NCBI GenBank assembly: GCA_900539255.1
Contig: UQBJ01000016.1
Location: forward strand, 1-47,531
Source: an uncultured Campylobacter sp.
GTDB taxonomy: Bacteria; Campylobacterota; Campylobacteria; Campylobacterales; Campylobacteraceae
DNA length: 47,531 nucleotides
Direction of reading: 5' to 3'
In this document: piece by piece, positions 41,522-47,531 of the stretch
Layout of the letters: each line of letters starts with the position of its first letter
Numbering within the stretch: position 1 is the first letter of the stretch
Program-made: the position numbers and the translations under genes
Notes under the pieces: generated by a model
What the model was told of the DNA's origin: nothing
The model's database searches: none
The model's input: only the letters and a program-made list of their open reading frames with translations

Positions 41522-42219
41522 TGAGTGAGCTTATAACCTATGCCACGAATGGAATGAATGTATTTTGGGGTTTTGGGGTCATCGCCCATTTTTTGCCTGA
41601 TGCGACTGATGATGACATCGATGCTTTTGTTTGAGCTGTCCTCGCTAATGCTCGTGCAGTTATACACAAGCTCTTCGCGGCTTACCACGCCGCCTTCTTT
41701 TTTGATTAAGTAGCTTAAAATGTCAAATTCAGCATTTGTCAAAATCACCTCTTTGCCTTTCATCGTGATGATATGCTTATACTGGTCATACACTAAGTCT
41801 TTCACCGCCTCAGCTAGGGCTTTTTTCGTGGTGTTGATACGGCGCAAATGGCTTTTTATGCGAGCTTGCAACTCTTTTGGGTTGTAAGGCTTTGGCAGAT
41901 AATCATCAGCACCAAGTTCAAGGGCATTTACCTTGTCGGTAATGTCGCTTCTCGCGCTTGAAATGATAATGGGCGTGTCGTATTTCTTGCGAATTTCCTC
42001 GCACACTTCAAGCCCGTCAAGCCCGGGCAAAGTCAAATCCAAAATGATGAGCTGATACTCTTTTAAAGCAAGCTTTGAAAGCCCTATATAAGGCTCTCTG
42101 GCTATATCAACTTTCATATCAAACTTTTCCAAATACTCCGCGATGATTTCGGCTAATTCCTCATCGTCCTCTATCATTAGGATATTTACGGGCTTTTGTT
42201 CAAGGTCCATTTTGTCCAT
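41518..42219 (-). CDS. cprR: OmpR-family response regulator CprR-like
   Basis: A 233-residue regulator. The receiver domain (residues 12-125) has the acidic pair EDDEE, phospho-Asp in LIILDLTLPGLDG (near residue 60), SARSD and KPYNP with the conserved Lys. The C-terminal winged helix (about 140-233) has LTNAEFDILSYLIKKEGGVVSREEL and SIDVIISRIRQKMGDDPKTPKYIHSIRGIGYKL. Translationally coupled to the kinase. HtrA lies 220 bp upstream on the same strand. In C. jejuni the equivalent regulator is essential. Confidence 0.88.
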   Translation of the reverse strand: MDKMDLEQKPVNILMIEDDEELAEIIAEYLEKFDMKVDIAREPYIGLSKLALKEYQLIILDLTLPGLDGLEVCEEIRKKYDTPIIISSARSDITDKVNALELGADDYLPKPYNPKELQARIKSHLRRINTTKKALAEAVKDLVYDQYKHIITMKGKEVILTNAEFDILSYLIKKEGGVVSREELVYNCTSISEDSSNKSIDVIISRIRQKMGDDPKTPKYIHSIRGIGYKLTQ

Positions 42220-42233
42220 ATCTTTCCTTTCAT

Positions 42234-42378
42234 AAATTTTTAAGCCTCATTTGGCTTGAATTTAAGCCTTTGGGGCTAAAATTCACGCTTTCAATGTGAA
42301 TTTCGCCCTTAAAATTTAAACTTTGGCTTAAATTTCGCCTTAAAATTTAGCTCTCATACAATTTTAAACTAAAAATTT
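42234..42378. repeat. RAATTY-dense non-coding tract between cprR and htrA
   Basis: RAATTY hexamers start at 42234, 42258, 42279, 42298, 42312, 42330, 42343 and 42373. The tract must also hold the cprR promoter. Spacing is irregular, unlike the coding arrays. Confidence 0.6.
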
Positions 42379-42382
42379 CAAC

Positions 42383-42424
42383 AAAAAGAAAACTTGTCAA
42401 ATTTCCTTGTCAAGTTTTCTTTTT
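42383..42424 (-). terminator. Terminator after htrA
   Basis: Fourteen-base arms AAAAAGAAAACTTG (42383-42396) and CAAGTTTTCTTTTT (42411-42424) are exact complements around a 14-nt loop. T-runs occur on both strands, so it could work in both directions, but it lies 16 bp past the htrA stop and most likely ends that transcript. Confidence 0.75.
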
Positions 42425-42439
42425 TGTGTGAAAATTTCG

Positions 42440-43837
42440 TCATTTCAGCACCAAAAGTTGAGCGTAGCCGTTTCGATACACCCAAATTTTCGTAAAACTT
42501 TTCGAGCGATTTTGCTTCAAAATTTGGCTTAAATGCTGCAAATTTTTGATTTCTTCTTGCTCCACGCCGATGATGATATCGCCTTGTTCAAAGCCCGCTT
42601 TTTGCGCTTTTGAGCCGTCTTTTACGCTCACCACTAGCACGCCGTTTATATTGCTCGGTATCCTTGAATTTCGCCCTTTTTCCAAGTCTTTAAGCTCCAA
42701 GCCCTCGATGAGTCCAGCCTCGCTCACGGCTGCTGTGTCGCCTTTTAGCACCAAACTCGTGCTTTTGCTCACCCTGTCGCGCTCGTAGATGATGATGACT
42801 TTTTTGCCCGGCTCCAAGCCGCCTATGTAGTTTTTCAAATCGCTCGCGCCTTTTATGTTTTTGTTATTGACTTTTAGGATTAAATCCCCGCGTTTAAGCC
42901 CTGCTAGCTCGGCTGATGAGCCTTTTTCGACATTTGTGATGAGCGCGCCCTCGCTGTTTTCATAAGCTGCTTTTACCTCGCTTGTCAAATCGCTTATCGT
43001 TACGCCCAAAAAGCCCCGCTCTATCTTGCCCTTTTCCACAAGCCTTCTGGCAATGTCCTTTGCCATATTTGCAGGTATGGCAAAGCCTATGCCGTTGTTT
43101 CCGCCGCTTCTGCTTAAAATGGCTGAATTTATCCCTACAAGCGCGCCACGACTATCCACAAGCGCACCGCCTGAATTTCCGGGGTTTATGGACGCGTCAG
43201 TTTGTATGAAATTTTCATACTGATTTAGCCCTATGTTGTTTTTATTAAGGGCTGAGATGATACCGCTTGTTACGCTAAGCCCCACGCCAAAGGGGTTGCC
43301 GATGGCAAAGACTATGTCGCCTTCAAGCAGCTCGTCAGAGTTTGCAAAGCTCACGGCGGCAAGGTTTTTCGCCTCGATTTTTATCACGGCTAAATCAGTT
43401 TTCGGGTCTGTGCCGATGACTTTTGCCTTGTATTCGGTGTTTGAGCCGATTAAATTTACCACAATAGCGTCCATATCCTCGACAACGTGGTTGTTTGTGA
43501 TGATATAGCCGTCATTTGAGATAATCACGCCCGAGCCAAGCGACTTGACAACTTGCTTGTTGCCGCCTTGTTGCCTGTGTCCGTCCCCAAAGAAATGCCT
43601 AAAATACGGGTCGTTGAAAAACTCATCAAAGGGCGTAGCCGCTCGCGTGATGGTTTTTGAAGTGGAGATATTTACCACCGACTTTTTCACATCTTTAATC
43701 GCCTCAGCGTAAGAAAGAATGGTGTTTTTGTTTATGCTCGCATCGCTTCTTGCCACGCCTGTGGGCGCTTGCTTTATGCTGATACTTGCCGCACACGCAA
43801 AGCAGGCGAGCAAAGCCATACACAATACTTTTTTCAT
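42440..43837 (-). CDS. htrA: Periplasmic serine protease/chaperone HtrA
   Basis: HtrA (DegP) refolds or degrades damaged periplasmic proteins; in C. jejuni it is also secreted and cleaves E-cadherin. The ATG at 43837 with AAAGGAC gives 465 residues and an immediate signal peptide (MKKVLCMALLACFACAAS); the in-frame ATG at 43882 adds 15 unlikely residues. Catalytic triad: His in TNNHVVED, Asp in KTDLAVIK, Ser in NPGNSGGALVD. Two PDZ domains follow (from about residue 270 and 375). Order htrA-cprR-cprS fits C. jejuni. Confidence 0.96.
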   Translation of the reverse strand: MKKVLCMALLACFACAASISIKQAPTGVARSDASINKNTILSYAEAIKDVKKSVVNISTSKTITRAATPFDEFFNDPYFRHFFGDGHRQQGGNKQVVKSLGSGVIISNDGYIITNNHVVEDMDAIVVNLIGSNTEYKAKVIGTDPKTDLAVIKIEAKNLAAVSFANSDELLEGDIVFAIGNPFGVGLSVTSGIISALNKNNIGLNQYENFIQTDASINPGNSGGALVDSRGALVGINSAILSRSGGNNGIGFAIPANMAKDIARRLVEKGKIERGFLGVTISDLTSEVKAAYENSEGALITNVEKGSSAELAGLKRGDLILKVNNKNIKGASDLKNYIGGLEPGKKVIIIYERDRVSKSTSLVLKGDTAAVSEAGLIEGLELKDLEKGRNSRIPSNINGVLVVSVKDGSKAQKAGFEQGDIIIGVEQEEIKNLQHLSQILKQNRSKSFTKIWVYRNGYAQLLVLK

Positions 43838-44063
43838 CGTTTGTCCTTTAAAATTTAGTTTGCGACAAAAGTATAAATTCAAAATCTTGCCAAAGCGTTA
43901 ATGCAGAGTTGCTACTTGGTTAATGAGAAAATTTCGCCTTAAAATCTTACTTTGAGCAAAAATTTTCATCATCAAGGCTTAAAATTCAAGTTTTAAGCCT
44001 GAATTTTTCGCAAAAAGCTCGATTTATGGGGCTTTTTACGCAGGTGTCATAAATTTTTGAATT

Positions 44064-44660
44064 TTAGCCAAAAAGCCCTTTTTCAAGGCTTTTGAGCTGA
44101 AAACTTCTGCGATGAATGCTGCTTAATCCATACTTTCGTATGGCTTCTATGTGCGCCTTGCTCGCATAGCCCTTGTGTGCGGGGAAATCATAGCGCGCAA
44201 AGTCCGTTTTAAAGGCTTTATCAAACTCAGCATTAAAGCCGCTCATCAGCGTGTCGCGGCTTGTCTTAGCTAAAATGCTCGCCGCACCCACTTGCACCAC
44301 TTTGCTGTCGGCTTTTACCAAAGTTTTTATACCGCTAACGCCGAAATTTACATTGCCATCATACAAAAACTCACTCGTTACGCCCGCAAAATGAGCCTTT
44401 ACGATGAGCAAAGCCGTCCGCAAACACCAGCTCAAACCCATTTCATCGATTTGAGTGTGCGAAAAGCTCATTATAAGATAGCTTGCGTTTGCTTTGATTT
44501 GCTTGCAAAGCTCAGCCCGCCTTTTGCCGCTCAAAGCCTTTGAGTCCTTAACGCCCTTTATATCGCATTTCAAAAGACAGGCAGCCACCGCCAAAGGTCC
44601 AGCCAAAGCCCCACGCCCCGCTTCATCTATACCCACAACGCTGTGTATGTCATAGCTCAT
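44064..44660 (-). CDS. rnhB: Ribonuclease HII
   Basis: RNase HII removes RNA from RNA-DNA hybrids and single ribonucleotides from DNA. The ATG at 44660 (MSYDIHSVVGIDEAG) has AAGG seven bases upstream and gives 198 residues. A longer frame to 44684 is excluded because its ATG overlaps the -10. Motifs: GIDEAGRGALAGPLAVAAC with catalytic Asp-Glu, KDSKALS, and DSKVVQVGAASILAKTSRD. C-terminal YGLSSIHRRSFQ is typical. Confidence 0.95.
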   Translation of the reverse strand: MSYDIHSVVGIDEAGRGALAGPLAVAACLLKCDIKGVKDSKALSGKRRAELCKQIKANASYLIMSFSHTQIDEMGLSWCLRTALLIVKAHFAGVTSEFLYDGNVNFGVSGIKTLVKADSKVVQVGAASILAKTSRDTLMSGFNAEFDKAFKTDFARYDFPAHKGYASKAHIEAIRKYGLSSIHRRSFQLKSLEKGLFG

Positions 44661-44682
44661 TTTGCACCTTAAATTTTTTGAC

Positions 44683-44688
44683 ATTATA
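44683..44688 (-). promoter_or_regulatory. -10 box of rnhB
   Basis: TATAAT read on the minus strand, preceded by CACGC, 22 bp before the rnhB ATG at 44660. It overlaps the upstream alternative ATG and so decides the start. Confidence 0.55.
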
Positions 44689-44738
44689 GCGTGTAAAGTT
44701 GAATTTATAGTGGATAAGGGTTTTTGGGATTTGTAAAT

Positions 44739-45044
44739 TTAGGATTTATCGAAGTTGCTTTGTGCGATTTTGCTGAATTCATCGCCCGCAAAAAGCTCAC
44801 TCAAAGGCACATTTAAAGCCTTTGCGAGCTTGTATATATGCTCCAAATTAAAATGCTTGCCATACCTGTTGCACTCGCAGTTTGAGTAAAAGGCTACTGA
44901 TTTGATGCCGATTTCTAGGGCGAGTTCGAGCTGACTTATGCCGCGCTCTTCGCGCAGACGGCGCACCTTTGCCGACACGCTTTCATAAAAACGCGCGATT
45001 TCATAATCATCGGCGTTGCTAAAATTTTCGTTTTTGTATGTCAT
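44739..45044 (-). CDS. XRE-family transcriptional regulator
   Basis: A 101-residue protein. The Cro/C1-type HTH is in residues about 25-85: RRLREERGISQLELALEIGIKSVAFYSNCECNRYGKHFNLEHIYKLAKALNVPLSELFAG. The ATG at 45044 follows AGGA; a TTG one codon earlier is less likely. It diverges from the TM2 gene, and an operator-like palindrome overlaps its leader, pointing to autoregulation. Small XRE regulators of this size usually guard mobile or defence-type cassettes, which is inference here. Confidence 0.9.
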   Translation of the reverse strand: MTYKNENFSNADDYEIARFYESVSAKVRRLREERGISQLELALEIGIKSVAFYSNCECNRYGKHFNLEHIYKLAKALNVPLSELFAGDEFSKIAQSNFDKS

Positions 45045-45052
45045 CAAACATT

Positions 45053-45066
45053 TATCCTATGGGATA
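45053..45066. promoter_or_regulatory. Operator-like palindrome 1 (TATCC-TATG-GGATA)
   Basis: Five-base perfect arms around the same TATG centre as palindrome 2. It lies 8 bp before the XRE start and overlaps its leader and RBS, so bound repressor would block the gene's own expression. Confidence 0.6.
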
Positions 45067-45106
45067 TTTTGTTTGATAGCTTACAAAGATACAATACATT
45101 TTTACA

Positions 45107-45120
45107 TACCCTATGGGGTA
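45107..45120. promoter_or_regulatory. Operator-like palindrome 2 (TACCC-TATG-GGGTA)
   Basis: Shares the core CCTATGGG with palindrome 1, 54 bp away. TACAAT at 45090-45095 is the likely -10 for the TM2 gene, placing this site just after the transcription start, where a repressor could block elongation. Confidence 0.6.
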
Positions 45121-45143
45121 AATTTCACAAACAAGGAGAAACT

Positions 45144-45548
45144 ATGGATACAGCTTCCATAATGACGATGTTGCAGGATAAACTGCCAAAAGACCCAGCA
45201 AGCGTAATGGCTTTGCGTGAAAAGCTTGATAAAACAAGCGAAGCAAAAAAGGACGAGTTGATGAAAAACTTACCTTTTCTCAATCTTAAAAGCCCTGCGC
45301 TTGTGTTTTGGGTAGGTGCTTTTTTGTTTGGTTGGATTGGCTTAGGCAGGTTTATGATAGGCGATAAACTTCACGGCGGACTTCGCTTAGGGATGCTTAT
45401 CTTGTGTATAATTGTAGATATTGCTGGAATGAGCGTTATAGCACGAGGATTAGGCTCTTGGTTTCTTATTTGGCAAATTGTAGATTTGTTTTTCATCGGC
45501 AAAAAGACACGAAAAAAGAACCTTGACAAAATTTTGCAAGCCTTATAG
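45144..45548 (+). CDS. TM2-domain membrane protein
   Basis: Starting at ATG 45144 (AAGGAG upstream) gives 134 residues; the longer frame to 45069 crosses operator 2 and has no RBS. Residues 1-45 are a polar helical N-terminus (MDTASIMTMLQDKLPKD). Residues about 52-130 form a TM2 domain, two to three membrane helices with the GWIGLGRFMIGD turn and a basic tail FFIGKKTRKKN. TM2 proteins sit in the inner membrane and have no fixed function in bacteria. First gene of a likely operon with the EVE-like and SH3 genes, under XRE control by position. Confidence 0.82.
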   Translation: MDTASIMTMLQDKLPKDPASVMALREKLDKTSEAKKDELMKNLPFLNLKSPALVFWVGAFLFGWIGLGRFMIGDKLHGGLRLGMLILCIIVDIAGMSVIARGLGSWFLIWQIVDLFFIGKKTRKKNLDKILQAL

Positions 45549-45565
45549 CAAACAAAGGATAGCAA

Positions 45566-45997
45566 ATGAATTATTTTATCGTAGTGCGTAATGACAAAGA
45601 AAGTCCTTACAGCAAAGATAAGCTCAAAGACACAAAAACTGAGCTTTGGAGCAATGCCAGCGACAAAAGCGAAAGCGAGCCACGAAAACACGGCGAAGTG
45701 TATGAGGCGATTCAAAAAGGCGATTTAATGCTTTGTTATTCGGGCAAGGACAAAAGCATTTGCGCGATTTTAGAGGCAGGAGACAAGATAAATGAGGGCG
45801 TTATCTTAAAATTCAAAGATAGCCTAAATGTCTCCATTGACACCATAAAAGATGGGCAAATTTATCAGCAAATTTTAGCTTTATCGCCTGATAAATACTC
45901 GCCCTTTACCCAAGATAAGAGCAACATTTTTTACGGCACTTATTTTAAAAGCACAAAAAAGCAGTTTTGGCACATTTGCGCCTTAACTCAAAACTAA
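45566..45997 (+). CDS. EVE/PUA-like protein (tentative)
   Basis: A 143-residue soluble protein with AAAGGA before the ATG. The pattern MNYFIVVRND ... ELWSN ... VYEAIQKGDLMLCYSGKDKSICAILEAG fits the N-terminal beta-strand, conserved Trp and GD-x-x-x-x-Y core of EVE-type PUA domains, which bind modified bases in DNA or RNA and accompany restriction and other defence modules. The later half (VSIDTIKDGQIYQQILALSPDKY) is consistent but not diagnostic. It lies 17 bp after the TM2 gene. The assignment rests on pattern resemblance only. Confidence 0.5.
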   Translation: MNYFIVVRNDKESPYSKDKLKDTKTELWSNASDKSESEPRKHGEVYEAIQKGDLMLCYSGKDKSICAILEAGDKINEGVILKFKDSLNVSIDTIKDGQIYQQILALSPDKYSPFTQDKSNIFYGTYFKSTKKQFWHICALTQN

Positions 45998-46011
45998 ATT
46001 TGAAAGGATAG

Positions 46012-47226
46012 ATGATGAAAAAAGTATTTACGCTAGTAAGTATGATTTTAGCCTTTGGACTAATGGGTTGTGGGGATTCAAACGAGTCCAAAAACGAGAG
46101 CGCGAAAAGCGAGGTTTCGCAAAGCAAGCAAAGTAAAAGTGGTGATAATATAGCCGTGCAAAATATAAGGCAAGATGAGCCAACAAACAAAGGCTTTGAG
46201 CCAGAGCCACTATGTGAGAAAATCGATAGAAGCGAATTGCTATGGTTATCGAATGATAGTAGCGGACGCATATTAAGAGTTGCTTTTGGAATAGATACTT
46301 TCAATATGACACCACAACAAATACAGGATTTACTCTTGTCTCATTTGGGAGCTAATGGCTATTTTATGGGTATAAAACGAAATAGCAAGGAAAGCTTATG
46401 TGCCTATACGCTCACTTTTGATTATCTTAAAACCGAAATTACGGAAGATGAGTTATTAAGATTTGAGCAATTTTTAGCCCAAAATCAATTTTATTCTCAA
46501 TATGAGCAAAGCGAGGGAAGTAAGAATATGTTTTTAAATATCTACAAATTTCTCAAATATAATAATAAAATAGAGGAAATGTATCAAAGAGACTACGATT
46601 ATTTTAAAGATATTCTAATAATAGGGGATCGGGAACATCTTGAAAGAATTGCCATTCAACACATATACCTTAAAAGAATGGTGCTTGGTGTTTTTCAGAA
46701 AGATAAAGTATATGGACTTCCATCTATTAGAGTAACTGAAATGGAAGCCGAATTAGCAAATATCATCGACAAATGCCCCGAAAAACCCGAAGCAGACTTT
46801 GAGGATTACTGCAAAATCAGAGATGGCAAAGAGTTTAAAGCTATAATCGCTTGGGTAAAATCAGTAAATGAGGGCAAGGGGCAAAGAAGTGAAGTGTTGA
46901 GTTTTAGTAAAAATACTCTACAATCAAATGTGGCTGAAAGCACCACAAATTCAAGCCAAAATTCAGCTGCACCAAGTGTGGCTAGTGTAAGCGACAAGCT
47001 GCCAAGCATAAAGCTAGCGACAAAAGATGACTATGTGAATTTACGCAAAGCCCCAAGTGGCGAGATTTTAACGCCGATTTATAAAAAGGACTTTGACAAA
47101 ATCACCATAAAAAAGCTTGACGGAGGCAACGATAAATGGCTCAAAGTGCTTTATTTCCCGCCAAATGAGACAGATGAAAGCAAAGCCATAACAGGCTATA
47201 TCCACAACTCCCAAATCGCCAAATAA
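46012..47226 (+). CDS. Lipoprotein with C-terminal SH3 domain
   Basis: A 404-residue envelope lipoprotein: signal peptide with lipobox LMGC (Cys20), a Ser/Lys/Asn-rich linker to about residue 55, a central helical domain (about 60-300) of unknown type, a Ser/Asn-rich spacer (about 305-330), then a bacterial SH3 (SH3b) domain at 335-404 (DDYVNLRKAPSGEILTPIY, KWLKVLYF, GYIHNSQIA). SH3b domains bind peptidoglycan or peptides, so the protein may tether to the wall. 14 bp after the EVE-like gene; a strong terminator follows. GAAAGGA precedes the ATG. Confidence 0.8.
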   Translation: MMKKVFTLVSMILAFGLMGCGDSNESKNESAKSEVSQSKQSKSGDNIAVQNIRQDEPTNKGFEPEPLCEKIDRSELLWLSNDSSGRILRVAFGIDTFNMTPQQIQDLLLSHLGANGYFMGIKRNSKESLCAYTLTFDYLKTEITEDELLRFEQFLAQNQFYSQYEQSEGSKNMFLNIYKFLKYNNKIEEMYQRDYDYFKDILIIGDREHLERIAIQHIYLKRMVLGVFQKDKVYGLPSIRVTEMEAELANIIDKCPEKPEADFEDYCKIRDGKEFKAIIAWVKSVNEGKGQRSEVLSFSKNTLQSNVAESTTNSSQNSAAPSVASVSDKLPSIKLATKDDYVNLRKAPSGEILTPIYKKDFDKITIKKLDGGNDKWLKVLYFPPNETDESKAITGYIHNSQIAK

Positions 47227-47245
47227 CAAGCCTTGCTATCAAAAC

Positions 47246-47274
47246 GCCCGCTTTTTAGCGGGCTTTGTTTTTTG
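47246..47274 (+). terminator. Intrinsic terminator after the SH3 lipoprotein gene
   Basis: GCCCGCT-TTTT-AGCGGGC, a perfect 7-bp G/C-rich stem, followed by TTTGTTTTTTG. It lies 20 bp after the stop and ends the TM2-EVE-SH3 operon. Confidence 0.9.
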
Positions 47275-47358
47275 CTTTTCTTTAAAAGAGCATTTTTTGC
47301 TTTTGTAAGCGCTTTAAATGAGAGTGCTTTTTATCTTTGCTTTTTTAAAAAATGTTTT

Positions 47359-47531
47359 TTGTCATACTGAGCGCAGCGAAGTATCCATAAAATCAAAGCG
47401 TATCTTAAATTTCTTTGGATTTTTCGCTTTCTAGCGAAAGCTCAAAATGACAATGCCCTTGTCATACTGAGCGATAGCGAAGTATCCATACAAAAAACGG
47501 AGAGTGGATTGCTGAATTTATGGATTTTTCG
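47359..47531. repeat. Dispersed inverted-repeat element, copy D (two units, second cut by window edge)
   Basis: Unit 1 runs from TTGTCATACTGAGCGCAGCG at 47359 to CTCAAAATGACAA at 47452, with the core AAAGCGTATCTTAAATTTCTTT matching copy A in reverse. Unit 2 begins TTGTCATACTGAGCGATAGCG at 47459 and continues past the window end. Confidence 0.8.

Noticed and set aside
42383..42424. Possible regulatory operator for cprR or htrA
   Set aside because: It lies 16 bp beyond the htrA stop, has T-runs and perfect 14-bp arms, and so is better explained as a terminator.
43883..44063. Possible small gene between rnhB and htrA
   Set aside because: Only RAATTY-rich A/T DNA with no open frame supported by an RBS.

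Overview
The window reads as a chromosome segment of a Campylobacter-type epsilonproteobacterium (Campylobacterota). Grounds: a pglC-pglD-pglE-pglF run for N-linked glycan synthesis, selA-selB, a tmRNA whose tag reads ANNAKFAPAYAKIA, a CprRS-HtrA block, an orphan HydA2-type hydrogenase small subunit, futalosine-pathway MqnC, AT-rich DNA with TATAAT-type -10 boxes, and gene orders I recall from C. jejuni (selA-selB-DsbC-like; dsbD/ppk2/amidohydrolase; regulator/ridA/dcuC/metC-like/lyase/PrpD/hydA2). The species cannot be fixed from sequence alone.

Layout. 1-3005: a (TC)18 tract, a dispersed inverted repeat, then an accessory envelope cluster (lipoprotein, unknown soluble protein, small Cys-containing secreted protein, beta-barrel). 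3132-7140: selenocysteine insertion (selA, selB) and a DsbC/DsbG-like lipoprotein. 7215-11544: pglC-D-E-F, which make UDP-diNAc-bacillosamine and load it on undecaprenyl phosphate. 11545-13920: a repeat-bearing gap, mnmA and a LOG-family gene. 14056-17454: a surface-glycan type cassette in which a nucleotidyltransferase/kinase fusion is split by a C13 tract, followed by a HAD phosphatase and a possible glycosyltransferase. 17462-21722 (minus): an unknown gene, an HDOD protein, hisD, a coiled-coil ORF and hisG. 21861-23929: a small exported protein, an HxlR regulator, an NAD(P)-binding oxidoreductase with two plausible starts, and a cupin. 24022-28154: dsbD diverging from ppk2 and an M20 amidohydrolase. 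28775-29133: tmRNA. 29486-37707: hydA2, then a tight minus-strand operon ridA-dcuC-metC-like-lyase-PrpD with a divergent YheO/DauR-like regulator. 37708-38942: repeats and small ORFs. 39042-44660 (minus): mqnC, cprS, cprR, htrA, rnhB. 44739-47226: an XRE regulator diverging from a TM2 protein, an EVE-like protein and an SH3 lipoprotein. A dispersed repeat pair closes the window.

Most striking signals. (1) Periodic arrays of RAATTY hexamers (GAATTT/AAATTC/AAATTT/GAATTC), mostly at 12- or 18-bp steps, lie in frame inside dsbD and the LOG gene as Asn/Ser-rich inserts, and less regularly in the pglD tail and in non-coding DNA. RAATTY is the site whose methylation governs DNA uptake in C. jejuni, so these may be uptake-signal expansions. 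(2) The poly-C contingency gene is out of frame in this copy. (3) The ridA-dcuC-metC-lyase-PrpD operon looks like an undescribed route for an amino-dicarboxylate substrate. (4) A twin-arginine leader sits on an oxidoreductase that also has a strong internal start. (5) Paired operator-like palindromes sit in front of the XRE/TM2/EVE island. (6) A roughly 100-120 bp inverted-repeat element is scattered through intergenic gaps.
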